Source: Benincasa hispida
Lineage: Eukaryota; Streptophyta; Magnoliopsida; Cucurbitales; Cucurbitaceae
Assembly (NCBI RefSeq): GCF_009727055.1
Contig: NC_052349.1
Location: 46,630,276-46,694,275, forward strand
Length of the DNA: 64,000 nucleotides
Reading direction: 5' to 3'
The position numbers and the translations under genes were made by a program. The notes beneath the pieces are model-generated. The model was not told the DNA's origin. It did not search any database and worked only from the letters and a program-made list of their open reading frames with translations. This document shows, piece after piece, positions 11,595 to 21,680 of this stretch (position 1 is its first letter; the number at the start of each line of letters is the position of its first letter).

Positions 11595-12540
11595 CTTGAC
11601 AGCTAATAGTTTGTTGAGTTTTGTGTTTTCGCAGGAAACCTTTTTACCTTGGGAGTATTGTAGCTTGTGTGACCAAGTTGCACACAATATTTGAAGTGTA
11701 GGCGATGCACCGAAAGCCAGTATTGACCCCAAGATAGAAAGGCAATCAATCGCATGAGCTAAAGGTAGTTATAAGAGTGTGATGACCAACATGCCTCCAA
11801 CAATTTCCGGAAGTTCCAATGGTCACGACAAGCCTCTTGACCCAAGCAGTTAAGATCAATCTCCTTCATGGAAGACTCCTTGCGGTGACCTCACTTCCAT
11901 TTTTCTAGGGATGTCTTCTACTCTATCTTTACCTTGCTTTCTTAGTCTAGTTTATTTTAATTATTGTTGTTTTAGATATGAAGCTGCTTTCTTGGATATG
12001 GTGCGTTTTCTCCTTGTTGGTGCGACAATAGTTCTCATCGGTACGAAGTTACAACGGAAGAATCCTCTCCATCATTCAACGCATGGCTTTGACTGCATGA
12101 ATTCTAAGGCATGGTTGCAAGTGTTATTCTACTCAAAGGTTCTTTTCTTGTTATCTTTTATGCATTATCCTTAGGAAATTCTCTTTTGACCGATTGCCTA
12201 CCTTTGCATTGATAAATTAGCATCCATGATGGTACTTATAATTCACCACATCCACTAACTAAACATCGCTCACCTCACCTTTAATAGCTTCTTCAAAGAG
12301 TGACAGCCTAAGTTTTGTTGTGTGTATACCTCTGCTCAAACATTTGTTACCACATTCCTGATGAGTTTATCTTCAGCTTTTTGGCAAGAGCGCTGCTGAT
12401 CTCTAAGTTTAGGGGTGGCAGTGGTCCCGGAAAATGCGTTCATTACATTGCAATGCCCTTAAAAAAAATGTTCTATAATAAAAACTCCACTGTCAATGCA
12501 AAAGGGAAACTCAAGCTAATAAGAGTTGAGTTGTGAGGCA

Positions 12541-12590
12541 CTTACCCGTAGTTGGATACTTCGCATGACACCCGTGTAGGTAAGCCAAAA
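12541..12590 (+). promoter_or_regulatory. Conserved gypsy 3'-UTR motif, copy 2
   Basis: Reads GTAGTTGGAT, then CGCATGACACCCGTGTAGG, then TAAGCCAAAA. It lies about 460-510 nt upstream of the PPT. CTTACC at its start can pair with GGTAAG near its end, though that pairing is not conserved in the other copies. Confidence 0.65.
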
Positions 12591-12688
12591 CAAAAGTAAG
12601 TGGCCATCATCAACGCATAAGAGCAACTTCTCTGTCTGGCACAAGCCCAAATTAAGCCAAGGCAAGAGTCAAGTTAAATATGCATGCA

Positions 12689-12738
12689 ACCGAGGTTGGC
12701 TGTCCACATGACACCCATGGTGGCAAGCCAAAAAGAAG
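12689..12738 (+). promoter_or_regulatory. Conserved gypsy 3'-UTR motif, copy 3 (diverged)
   Basis: GGTTGGCTG, CACATGACACCCATGG and GGCAAGCCAAAA repeat the layout of the copy 150 bases upstream with more changes. Two copies in one element suggest local duplication. Confidence 0.5.
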
Positions 12739-13047
12739 AGTGTAACCAGGTTCAACGCCTGCTAATAATAAATCACAGAACTTAAACTATTTTGAATGAA
12801 TGCATTGTTGAAAGCTAAAAGAAAAGTTGCAGAGCATGAGTAAAAATTTTTTTAGCAGAGGCTTACCGAATTTAAGCTTAGAAAAGATCTCTTTGAAGAA
12901 GTAGCCGAAGTTGAGGAGAGCGTTGTTGCCATGGTTAGAGGTATGAGTAAATTATATTCTGAGAGGCTGGTCATTGCAAAGGAAAGCCAGAGGGTGAATT
13001 ATGAATTTCTTGAGTATAAGGCATACTTGAGGACAAGCATGATTCTA

Positions 13048-13059
13048 AGTTTGAGGGTG
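13048..13059 (+). promoter_or_regulatory. gypsy-2 polypurine tract
   Basis: AGTTTGAGGGTG directly precedes the 3' LTR start TGATGACGGG and would prime plus-strand DNA synthesis. The upstream GGACAAGCATGATTCTA is also usual before the PPT of Athila-like elements. Confidence 0.8.
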
Positions 13060-15000
13060 TGATGACGGGTAGAAATGCAAGTTATTATAGGCTTTTTATT
13101 TAGAATTATGAGGGCTGTTAAGTAGAATATGCAATGATTGTACTAAGAATTTTGAGAAAATGAGCTTGCATTGATCAGCAATGAGAATCTCGGCTAACCA
13201 ACTATTATGCGTTATTTTGCGTCCAATTGTCTATTTTTGTAGCTAACGCAGGAATCGATCGCATGCGGTGAATCTCGCCATCAAAGAGGCGTCACATATG
13301 CGATTGCATACGTTTTGACGCAAGGATGTTGTGGCCATTAACCGAATGCGTCCATTGCATAGACGTTGCAGCTAAGGAATAATAACCACAATAGAGGGAT
13401 GAATGCGAGGGTGGTGGAATGCATTGGTACTTCGAAAACCAAGACCGAATGCATACCTCGGGAGTATCAAAAGGCGATGTTGACATTTCACCTACCACGC
13501 CGTTAGCAGTAGAGATTCAGAGCAGGTCCATCATGCTGTTAGCTGTAGAATTTCAGAGAAGGACCATTAATGCTGTCGGTGATCAAGCTCTATAAATAGA
13601 AGCCTTAGAGCATAACTTGAAATCATCCAAGCTTCTGCCTTCGGGTAAATCCTTGTGATCAAGATGAAAGCATGGGAAGATATTCTTGACAGTTCTTCAT
13701 TCCGAGTGACGATCAGAGCCTCATCAGAGATAGATCTCGGGAGAGACTACTCTACCGCCCATCCATGGCACCACCGGCAGCCTTGGCACACATCTAATGG
13801 ACGCAAGACATTGCCCATCTAGCCCTCCATATCTCTTCTACCTCTGTATTGTATTACATTGTGGCTTAAAAGTTTAATACATTTTGCAATCAATACATTT
13901 CTCTATTTCCTTCGATTCCATCTTCATTTTCTCATCATTCTTTACTTTCATCGCAAAAACTAAGTAAGATTGCTAGAGTATCGCATACTTAACAATTCGA
14001 CATAGATATATGAAGCATGTAGCAAACCACCGAGAGGTGTGCGTTGCGCGAGTGTTGTGAGAAAATCCTATTTGCTTAGTGTGATGCTGTAGCAATGCTT
14101 GTCTATGAACTGTTCAGTGGTAGTAACTGCCCAGGAGGGTAAGTGGTGGAATGCATTAAGCAAAATAAGCAGTGTTCCTAGAGATAGGAATAATCTTATG
14201 TCAACCATGTTTATGTGATTACCTTGTCTTATGAGTGCATCATTCATCATTTAGGCATACTTGAGAGAGTATTCTAAAAACAAAATCTAGGCTTGAGAGA
14301 GTCAGATTGGATTGCATAGGCAAGAATAGAGGCTTAGAGATAAGCTCTATTTGCTATTACACAGCGTATGCACCCTACAGATAGGATATGAAAGTATGTG
14401 GTCACATTGCATGCGTCCAGGAGTAGGATACAGTGGTATGCGATCATCTTGTTTATATGTGGGAGCATGTGAGTAAGAATAGAGACTTAGACATAAGGCC
14501 TCTCGACACTATCGCATATGCATCGCATGTGTCTTTGTCAAGTGTGTGTAGCATAATCGCATAGCTTGCGCTGGCTGAGGTTACCCTTGCGATCAAGCTT
14601 ATTGATGCGGTGAAGACATCCCCACCATTTTATCTATTTTCCCATGCATTTTATTACTTGTTAATAGTTTTTGTGTCTCTATCTCTCACAGTCATACTTC
14701 CACTGCTTAATTTGTTAGTTAGAGTAAGAGTAAAGAATAGCCCATGACCTTCAAATTCTTTTATTCTTCGCTACAAACACTTTACTTCATGACATTTAGC
14801 TACAAGTCCTTGAGTTTGACCTCGGATCACCCAAGAAACTTGCGATCTCGTTATACTTGGCGAGAGAGCAAGAAAACTTGTGGCAGGAACGCATGGTCAT
14901 CAAACGCATATTGCATATCCCTTAGTCCAATGCATGACCAGCGACACATGGAGAATGAACGATGAACACATATTTACTTACCTCCATTTTCCACGCATCA
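13060..15000 (+). repeat. gypsy-2 3' LTR, complete (1.94 kb)
   Basis: Runs from TGATGACGGGTAGAAATGCA to CCACGCATCA (TG...CA ends). The TATA box is at 13591. The last 1,140 bp match the truncated 5' LTR. No coding region. Confidence 0.92.
13591..13598 (+). promoter_or_regulatory. TATA box of gypsy-2 3' LTR
   Basis: AGCTCTATAAATAGAAGCC, at the same relative place as in the LTRs at 24626 and 53273. Confidence 0.7.
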
Positions 15001-15530
15001 CGTGACGTTCGTGTTGGTGAACGATCGTGTAGTAAGATTGAGGGAATGAGAAGAATAGTTCTTCAAGGGTGATCCTTAGTATTTTCCTTTTGCAGCATGC
15101 CGTAATTTAGAGTTTTGCATAACTATTACTATTTGGTTATAAATGTGTATGTTCTATCACAATGGGATACCGAATGATCTCACTTCCGCTCATGGGTCTC
15201 TTTGATAAATGTGTATGTTCTATCACAATGGGATACCGAATGATCTTACTTCCGCTCATGGGTCTCTTTGATAAGAGTTCCTTCAAGTCTCACCAGGATA
15301 AAGTATCCAGCCTTATCCATCTACTACAGACCATTTAGGTTATCATTTAAACATGATCCACCTGTATGTCTCTACATACATGTTTAAATTACATAAAATA
15401 ACCTGGGATCTTAGTTTATTGGATTGAGTATATGCTCATAAAAGAATAATTATTTTATTAATACAATTTCTTTATACATTGTTTACAAACAATGCGAATA
15501 AAAGAGAAATTTAGGACATTAATACCAACA
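15001..15530 (-). repeat. copia-D 3' LTR, partial
   Basis: From 15530 the minus strand begins TGTTGGTATTAATGTCCTAA, the same family start as the LTRs at 21681, 30707 and 50190 (TGTTGG, then ATGTCCTAAA). The landmark GACATACAGGTGGATCA also matches. The portion nearest 15001 is not aligned to the others. A 66 bp tandem duplication lies inside. Confidence 0.8.
15139..15270. repeat. Two-copy 66 bp tandem duplication in copia-D LTR
   Basis: Copies at 15139-15204 and 15205-15270 both start ATAAATGTGTATGTTC and end GGGTCTCTTTG. They differ at a single C/T position, so the duplication is recent. Confidence 0.95.
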
Positions 15531-15659
15531 ATCTCCCACCTGTCCTCAAGCTTAGGTAGCCAAATGTACAATATAAATAAAGTACAAAATACAATAAACT
15601 AGGGCATACACTATACCCCAGTAACATCTCTCACTTGCCCTAGATAATATGTCACATGT

Positions 15660-16259
15660 CCCGTAGACCAGACTTTCTAGATGACCCTTGACACTTTAGT
15701 CGTGAGAGCCTTTGTAAAGGTATCAGCAACGTTGTGCTCCGAAGCAATCTTCATGAAAATCACGTCACCTCGAGCATAATCTCCTGAATCAAGTGATATT
15801 TCCATTTAATGTGTTTGCCTCTTCGATGACTCCTAGGTTCCTTAAAATTTGCCACAACAGCACTATTATCACAATAAAGTGTGACGACAAGACATATTTG
15901 GAACAACTTCCAAATCAGTAAAAACTTCTTAAGCCAAACAACCTCTTTAGTAGCTTCACAAGCAACTACATATTTGGCTTCCACAGTGGAGTCTATGATG
16001 CATCCTTGTTTGATGCTTTGCCAAACTATAGCTCCTCCATTTAGAGTAAACACTGACACTAATGTGGATTTTCGAGAATCCCAATAAGTTTGAAAGTCAG
16101 AATCTGTGTATCCTATAAGGATCAAATCCTTATCTCCAAATCCCAATAAGTTTGAAAGTCAAAGTTTGTGTATCCTTTAAGGATCAAATCCTTATCTCCA
16201 CACACAAGCATATAGTTCCTCGTTCTCTGATGGTACTTGAGGATTGTTTTGACCACTGT
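15660..16259 (-). pseudogene. copia-D RNase H, broken
   Basis: Readable from 16146: GYTDSDFQ (catalytic Asp), DSTVEAKYVVACEA (Glu), LYCDNSAVVA (Asp) and HIKWKYHLIQE, then after a frameshift ASEHNVADTFTKAL, the conserved copia C-terminus. The upstream part is disrupted by a 62 bp tandem duplication (16078-16201) that shifts the frame. Confidence 0.88.
16078..16201. repeat. 62 bp tandem duplication inside RNase H code
   Basis: ATCCCAATAAGTTTGAAAGT starts at 16078 and again at 16140; both copies end near ATCCTTATCTCCA. The copies differ at several bases. Sixty-two is not a multiple of three, so the duplication itself breaks the frame. Confidence 0.92.
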
Positions 16260-16870
16260 TTAGTGATCTAATCCTAGGTTGGATTGATATCTACTGACAA
16301 TCCCTACTGTGTAGCAAATTTCAGGTCTAGTATATAACATTACATACATAAGGCTACCAATAGCCGATGCATAGGGAATTTGTCTCGTTGCCTTAACCTT
16401 TTTAGGAGTCTTAGGACACTGCTTCTTAGACAATACAATTCCATGCCTGAAAGGTAAAAAATACTTCTTGGAATTGTGCATCGAATATCTGACAAGCATC
16501 TTGTCAATATACGATGCTTGAGATAAGACAAACCTTTTGTTTTTACGATCCTTGATGATCTGGTCCCTAGAACAAACCGTGTCTCTTCCAAATCTTTCAT
16601 TTGGAATTAGGCGACCAACTATTTCTTTACATCAGTTAGAAAACCTACACCATTCCCAATGAGTAGGATATCATCCACATACAACACGAGGAAAGCTATT
16701 GACATGTTGATGATTTTCTTGTAAACACAAGGCTCATCAACATTCTGATCAAAGCCATAAGATTCGAGTAAGCTTGCAAACTTTTTGCTCTTGATATTGT
16801 TCAATGAATCCTTCTAGTTGATTCATGTAGATGGTCTCTTCAAGATTGCCATTAAAAAGGCAATATTTAT
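16260..16870 (-). pseudogene. copia-D reverse transcriptase, broken
   Basis: From 16804: SLLESYGFDQNVDEPCVYKK and FLVLYVDDILLIGN, containing the catalytic YVDD box. After a frame change near 16600: CPKTPKKVKATRQIPYASAI, IGSLMYVMLYTRPEICY and GIVSRYQSN, standard copia RT/RNase H connection sequence. The 5' half of RT is not readable. Confidence 0.88.
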
Positions 16871-17760
16871 GTCCATTTTCTATATTTTATAGTCATAATA
16901 TGTGACTATAAACCAAGCTCAACAACTCTTGTTGATGTATCGGCCTCTTCAACAATCCTTGTTGAAGTCTTAGTAGATTCATTAGAAAATTCATTTGAAA
17001 CAATTGTGCTTCATGGTTTATGATCCCTCATGTGGTCTTCTTCCACGAAGGTAGCATTTGCCGATACAAACACTTTATTCTCAATTGGATCAAAGAAGTA
17101 TCCATCTCTTGTTTCCTTGAGGTAGCCTACAAATAGGCATACTTTTAAATGAGGTTCCAACATTTTGGGGTTTGACATTAGCACATAGGCTGGACATCCC
17201 CAAATTTTGAAGTCGCTAAACTACCTTTACGACCTTTCCATAACTCAAAAGATGTTTTAAAAACACTCTTTGAGGGAATGTTGTTCAAAATATAAATAGC
17301 AGTCTCTACTACAATACCCAAAACGAGTCAGGAAGTTGAACATAGCTCATCATAGACTAAACCATGTCCAGCAGGGTTCTATTTCTCCTTTCCGATACAC
17401 CATTATGTTTAGGTGTACCAGGGGCTGAGAGTTGGGACATAATTTCATATTCTATCATATAGTTCTGGAATCTTAAGTCCATATACTCTCCACCATGATC
17501 ATATTATAGTCCATATAATCCTTGAATTTTTCAAGTGCTTCGGACTTATGTTGCATTAGATATAGATACCCATATCTAGAATAATCATCTATGAAAGAGA
17601 TGAAATATTCAAACCATCCTCGTGCTCTTACATTCATTGAACCGTGGAGATATGAATGTATAAGCTCTAAGGTCTCTTTGGCTCTATAACCTTTTTTAGT
17701 AAAAGGTCGTTTGTCATTTTTCCTTCAAGGCATAACTCACATACAAGTAAAGAGTTTTAA
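16871..17760 (-). pseudogene. copia-D integrase, heavily decayed
   Basis: The minus-strand peptide FISFIDDYSRYGYLYLMQHK near 17600 is the copia integrase core around a catalytic Asp, followed by SEALEKFKDYMD. Further down are RFGYCSRD-like and KRDGYFFDPIE-like remnants typical of the integrase C-terminal region. Stops occur throughout. The remains of a zinc-binding N-terminus (YVSYALKEK) are near 17720. Confidence 0.75.
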
Positions 17761-18897
17761 AATGGAAAGAAATCACTTTCTCTCACAAAATGCTCAAGTG
17801 AAAGCCTTATGATTCGTGTAAATTTCGATCCCATTTCTTGGCCTTTCAAGACAAATTTATAGGTGGGAGGGAGCCTAAAAACGTGGAGGAACTAGAGGAG
17901 TGACCCAAGTGGGACTAACCACCCACTACCCATGACAGTAGGGCCATTCCACATGTCTCCACTCTTCCTTCCTTCTAGGAAGGAGACATGTCCACTCTTT
18001 CCCCTCTTTTAGCTTCCACTCTCCAACTTACTATTTTTAGGATACTGCCACCTTAGAAGTAGGAAGCCACCATACAAAAATGTTGTTGCTTATTCTTATA
18101 AGTCTTCTACCTTTAAGGACCACTTCCACATTTTGAGGAGCCTTCCACGCCTTCGTGGTCTTGAGTGCACCAAGTGCACGTTGTCCACATGTGGCCGCGA
18201 GGGTGATCTTCGGTCATCAACTACTGCACGCGCTACCTTGCGCCGCCGCGCCTTCGCTCACCTACTTTGTACGCACCTCGAATGCCCGTGCGTCCATCTG
18301 ACGTGTGCATGCACCCAATGCTACATCCATTGTGTGTGTGTCATGTGCTATCCGGGCAAGATGTCGTGCATGTGCACGTGCCTTGCTGAGGGCCTCACAC
18401 GCATGCGCCTGATGGTGTCTTCACATGCGCGTGCTCAATCTGGGTGTTGCACGTGTGCCTCTAACGCATTCTATGCGATGTCCGCGCACGGGGCATGGGC
18501 CTCCTGCCTATGTTGTGTAACTTCCTAGGCTGACCTCATTGTTAGTCTATTCATGTTGTTGCCCCTGGTGCTCAGCTAACCTCCCTGCCTCTTGCTCCAG
18601 CCCATACACCTAACACACTTTGGCATGGTTATCTCGACCAACTTCCTATTGGCCTTGGGTGTGTTCTTCACATGTGGGACAAAACCCACCTACAGTGTGA
18701 TCATGTGCTTCAGTCTTGGGGATCTGACACTTAGGCACTTCCAAAAATTGAGCAACTCCTTTAATATAATCTCTTGAAAATCTATTTTTTTAGTTCAATT
18801 CAATCCCTATTCATCTTCAAATAGAATGGTAAAAAATTCAACCCCGTAGAAATTAGGGCAATAGGTTAGATAAACCAACTACCAAGTTTCCAAAAAT
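17761..18897. other. Unassigned region with a GC-rich island
   Basis: No family recognised. A possible minus-strand TATA box (CCTATAAATTTG) lies at about 17855-17861, so this may be an LTR remnant. Bases 18130-18500 are strikingly GC- and CpG-rich compared with the AT-rich surroundings. The 131-codon open frame there is Cys/Arg/Thr-rich with no domain and is probably a by-product of base composition. 18530-18897 shows nothing identifiable. Confidence 0.5.
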
Positions 18898-19650
18898 TAT
18901 CTAAGTGTCAATTCAATTCTCATAGAAACTTAACTAAAAATGACCTAAAAAGCGTCTAAGTGATAGTTTAACTCTCAAAACAACTAAAAAATGTCTAAGT
19001 GCAACTCGCAATTTCAATATCAACTACAAATTACCTAAAAAGTCTATAAGTGACACTTTAGCTCTCAAAACAACTTAAAAATGCCTAAATGTTATTTTTG
19101 AAATCAAAACTAACTTAAAAGCTATCTAAAAAGTGTCTAAGTGACATTCTAATTCTCTATACAACTTAAAAATGCCTAGTATAACTTTCAAACTTAAAAC
19201 CCACCTAAAAAGATTTCAAAAAGTGCAAAAGTGACAGTTTAATTATCAAAACAACTTAAAAATGTGTATGTGCAACATTTCACTCTCAAACCCAACTAAA
19301 AAGTATCGAAAAAGTGTATATGTGACACTTTAACTCTTAAAACAACTTTAAAATGCTCAAGTATGACTTTCAATCTCAAAACCCACTAAAATTTACGTAA
19401 AAACTGTAAGTAATATTTTAACTCTCAAAGCAACATAAAAATGTCTAAGTGTGACTTTCTATTTCAAAACCAACTACAAATTACCTAAAAAGTATCTAAG
19501 TGACACGTTAACTCTCAAAACAATTTAGATATGTCTATGTGTGACTTTCGAATGCAAAGCCAACCTAAAAAGAACCTAAAAAGTGTCGAAGTGACACTTT
19601 CACCCTCAAACAACTTAAAAAGTTCCTAAAAACCTTACAAATATTTCATT
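18898..19650 (+). repeat. 90 bp tandem array, 8 units, upstream of MULE transposase
   Basis: The anchor GTGACA(C)TTTAACTCTC, with variants, recurs at about 18961, 19051, 19142, 19231, 19322, 19411, 19501 and 19591, a spacing of 89-91 bp. Each unit divides into two related halves of roughly 45 bp. Both halves begin TCTAAGTG and end CAACTxAAAAA; one has GACACTTTAACTCTC and the other TGACTTTCAATTTC. Divergence between units is moderate. AAGTGACACTT in the first half is an imperfect palindrome. Confidence 0.9.
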
Positions 19651-20445
19651 TTGACCATTTATCCAATTTCCCCAACTCAATTTATCCTTTATGCCCAAAG
19701 TATGAATATCTCCATCACACTACACACATCACAAACCTTACAAGTATAATTTGTAGGGGAATTGGTGCGTATGGCAGAATTTAAGGTTTCATTCTGAAAA
19801 TGGCAAAACTGCCCAGGAATAAGAATTATGGCAACTCACGTGACATGCACATGGCCACAAATTTCTAAATCCCTGATTTTCCCTTGCCTAGTTCGTAGGT
19901 GTTGTTGATGAAACTCCAAATACCAGATAATTGTATAATAGAAAATAAGGTGGAGGTATATATATAGGATGATTGCTGATATTTGTCAAAGGCAACTGCC
20001 CTCCTAATTTTGCTCATATAGTTAACATAATCTCTATATTTTATTATTATTTTAGATTCTATTTAACCACTTTTTGAATTTATCTCACCTTAATTAAATA
20101 TCCAAAATTTTCTACCAAATTTATATTTGAAATATCCATATATTATTAAATGTTATTTTATTCATATATTTTATTCAAATCATTGAATGGTTTATACGTA
20201 TTCAATTTTATCCAGGTCTTTATATTGTTTTTTATAATTTTACACATACATTCTTAATAAATTATCTGTATATTTCTCACATTCTTAATAAATTAGTTGT
20301 ATATACTATTTTTGCTATTATTTTAACGATTTGGGAAAAAGAAATATCACTTCCTAAAAAAATGGCCATAACTCTTATTACTCACACAAAGTGTTCATCG
20401 ATTTAGGTTTTCTTGTGGTTTATTTAACAAGCTACTGTTTTTGCT
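19651..20445 (+). promoter_or_regulatory. MULE 5' non-coding/promoter region
   Basis: AT-rich DNA between the array and the first transposase codons. A TATA-like run (GGTATATATATAGG) lies near 19953-19966. A short direct repeat (CATTCTTAATAAATTA, then TGTATAT) occurs at about 20250 and 20280. Nothing else identified. Confidence 0.45.
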
Positions 20446-20733
20446 ATGGCTTTACAATGAATTAGAATCCTCTTTGATGGTCGATGGGATGAGAATTCTC
20501 AGTATCATGATTTTGAAAATTTTGAGGCACATATTCCATCAAATTCATCATTCCAACAATTTGTGGAATATATCCCAAGTAAGCTTTTTCCCTCCGATGA
20601 GTTAACTATATCTAGTTTGACAATGTACCGGATTGGTTCTGCCAATTCGAATCTTGTAAGCATTGTTGAAGATTTAGATATTTTGTACTTGATGCCAGTG
20701 TTATCAGATTCCCCCAAATTGATTTATGTGTAG
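20446..20733 (+). pseudogene. MULE transposase N-terminal segment
   Basis: ATG at 20446 opens a frame with an immediate TGA at 20458, then RILFDGRWDEN, FVEYIPSKLFPSDEL and DILYLMPVLSDSPKLIYV. This is the N-terminal module common in plant MuDR transposases (a short ubiquitin-like fold before the DNA-binding domain). The TGA is most simply a decayed CGA (Arg) codon. The frame ends at TAG 20731; an intron or a frame break separates it from the next block. Confidence 0.7.
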
Positions 20734-20889
20734 TGGTTGACCATCTCTCATCTGTTGCCCTGAACACTCAAAATACACTGTATTTGAATAATTAATTAGT
20801 AGACATTGATCATTTTTCTCGGGCAACACTGAAATGGTTGATCTCATTATTTTGAGTCTTTTTAGTCTGGTATTCCTGTTTGAGTAGGT

Positions 20890-21174
20890 TTACCTTTTAG
20901 TAGCAAGTCTGTATTGAAGAAAGTAGTTTATTTGCTTGCTCTTAAAAACTGTTTTGAACTTCCTACTATTAGGTCAAACAAAACATCATTTGAAATTCGT
21001 TGCAAGGATATATCTAGTGGGTGGTATCTACGTGCATCTGTATATAGAGTCGGTGGTGTGTGGATGGGTTGGAAATACATCGATATCCATCAATGTTCTA
21101 TTGACATTGTTAAAAATGGTCATCAACAAGCAACATCTTGGATTGGTGTTGAGTGTACAAAGTCATTTTTTTAA
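20890..21174 (+). pseudogene. MULE transposase MuDR DNA-binding domain
   Basis: Reads LKNCFELPTIRSNKTSFEIR, CKDISSGWYLRAS, GWKYIDIHQCSID and NGHQQATSWIGVECTKSFF. This is the MuDR (Pfam PF03108 type) domain with its Cys and His zinc ligands (C in RCKD, C/H around HQC). It would recognise the transposon ends. The frame closes with TAA at 21172, the first of several breaks before the catalytic domain. Confidence 0.88.
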
Positions 21175-21228
21175 AATGAATGACAGTTTCATGATGACCT
21201 TGTGATGTTGTAAGCTATATGAGAAGAT

Positions 21229-21680
21229 AGCATGATGTAAATATAAGTTATGATAAAGCTTGGAGAGTTTATGAGATTGCCCTCAATTCCCTGAGGGAGA
21301 CTCTTGAGTACTCATATGATATTTTGTCATCATTTTCAACTGCACAATCAATCTAAATGTTTATTTCTTATAGGAACATATACAACACAAGAATCTGATG
21401 ATGAATGTAGGTTTAAGTATTACTATATGGCCCTTATTGCTTCCATAGATGCATGGAAATTTTTTTTTTCCTATTATGCTAGTTGATGGTGCTAGTCTAA
21501 AGAACAAATTTTGGGGACATTATTGTTTGGTTGCACACTTGATGGCAATTCACAGATTGTACCTCTTGCATTTGTCATTTTCGATTATAAGAATGATACA
21601 TCATGGTCTTGGTTTTTTCGTAATCTTAAAGTTGTTTATGGGGATTCAAACGACCATGTTATTATGTCGGATGGTCATAA
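21229..21680 (+). pseudogene. MULE transposase catalytic domain, first part
   Basis: After frameshifts (21180-21400) the readable part is RFKYYYMALIASIDAWKF-like, then VDGASLKNKFWGT, where the Asp is the first catalytic residue of the MULE DDE domain. FGCTLDGNSQIVPLAFVIFD and DTSWSWFFRNLKV follow, ending in VIMSDGH, where SD.H holds the second Asp and the following His. The block stops at 21680, where a copia solo LTR is inserted in the His codon region. Confidence 0.9.

Larger units (their letters stand above)
11595..13047 (+). other. gypsy-2 internal region, no recognisable protein
   Basis: About 1.45 kb. The longest open frame (87 codons, 11911-12174) starts MSSTLSLPCFLSL and has a hydrophobic stretch, but it resembles no gag or pol domain I know and has no supporting context. 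The last 500 bases hold two copies of the motif shared with gypsy-1 and gypsy-C. This layout resembles plant LARD-type non-autonomous elements, though shorter. Confidence 0.7.
10429..15000 (+). mobile_element. gypsy-2: gag/pol-less (non-autonomous) Athila-like element
   Basis: A 5'-truncated 5' LTR (10429-11570), tRNA-Asp PBS (11577), 1.5 kb internal region, PPT (13048-13059) and complete 3' LTR (13060-15000) define the element. No gag, protease, RT or integrase is readable in either strand of the internal part. It is therefore a deletion derivative or a non-autonomous family that would depend on an autonomous relative such as gypsy-1. The missing left LTR end prevents a TSD test. Confidence 0.88.
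15001..17760 (-). mobile_element. copia-D: decayed Ty1/copia element
   Basis: In minus-strand order: integrase (17760-16871), RT (16870-16260), RNase H (16259-15660), PPT (AGGTGGGAGAT at 15531-15541) and the beginning of a 3' LTR (15530 downwards). Integrase before RT identifies Ty1/copia. Frames are broken throughout. The gag/5' LTR side is missing beyond 17760, and the 3' LTR is cut near 15001 where gypsy-2 ends. Confidence 0.88.

Noticed and set aside
11911..12174. 87-codon open frame in gypsy-2 as a novel protein
   Set aside because: No domain and no evidence of conservation; described only as part of the internal region.
18133..18528. 131-codon Cys-rich open frame
   Set aside because: It lies in a GC-rich patch that naturally lacks stop codons, has no recognisable domain or plausible gene context, and its residues follow base composition.
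18898..19650. CRISPR-like or centromeric satellite array
   Set aside because: Units are contiguous without unique spacers, the array is only about 750 bp, and it lies next to a transposase gene in plant DNA.
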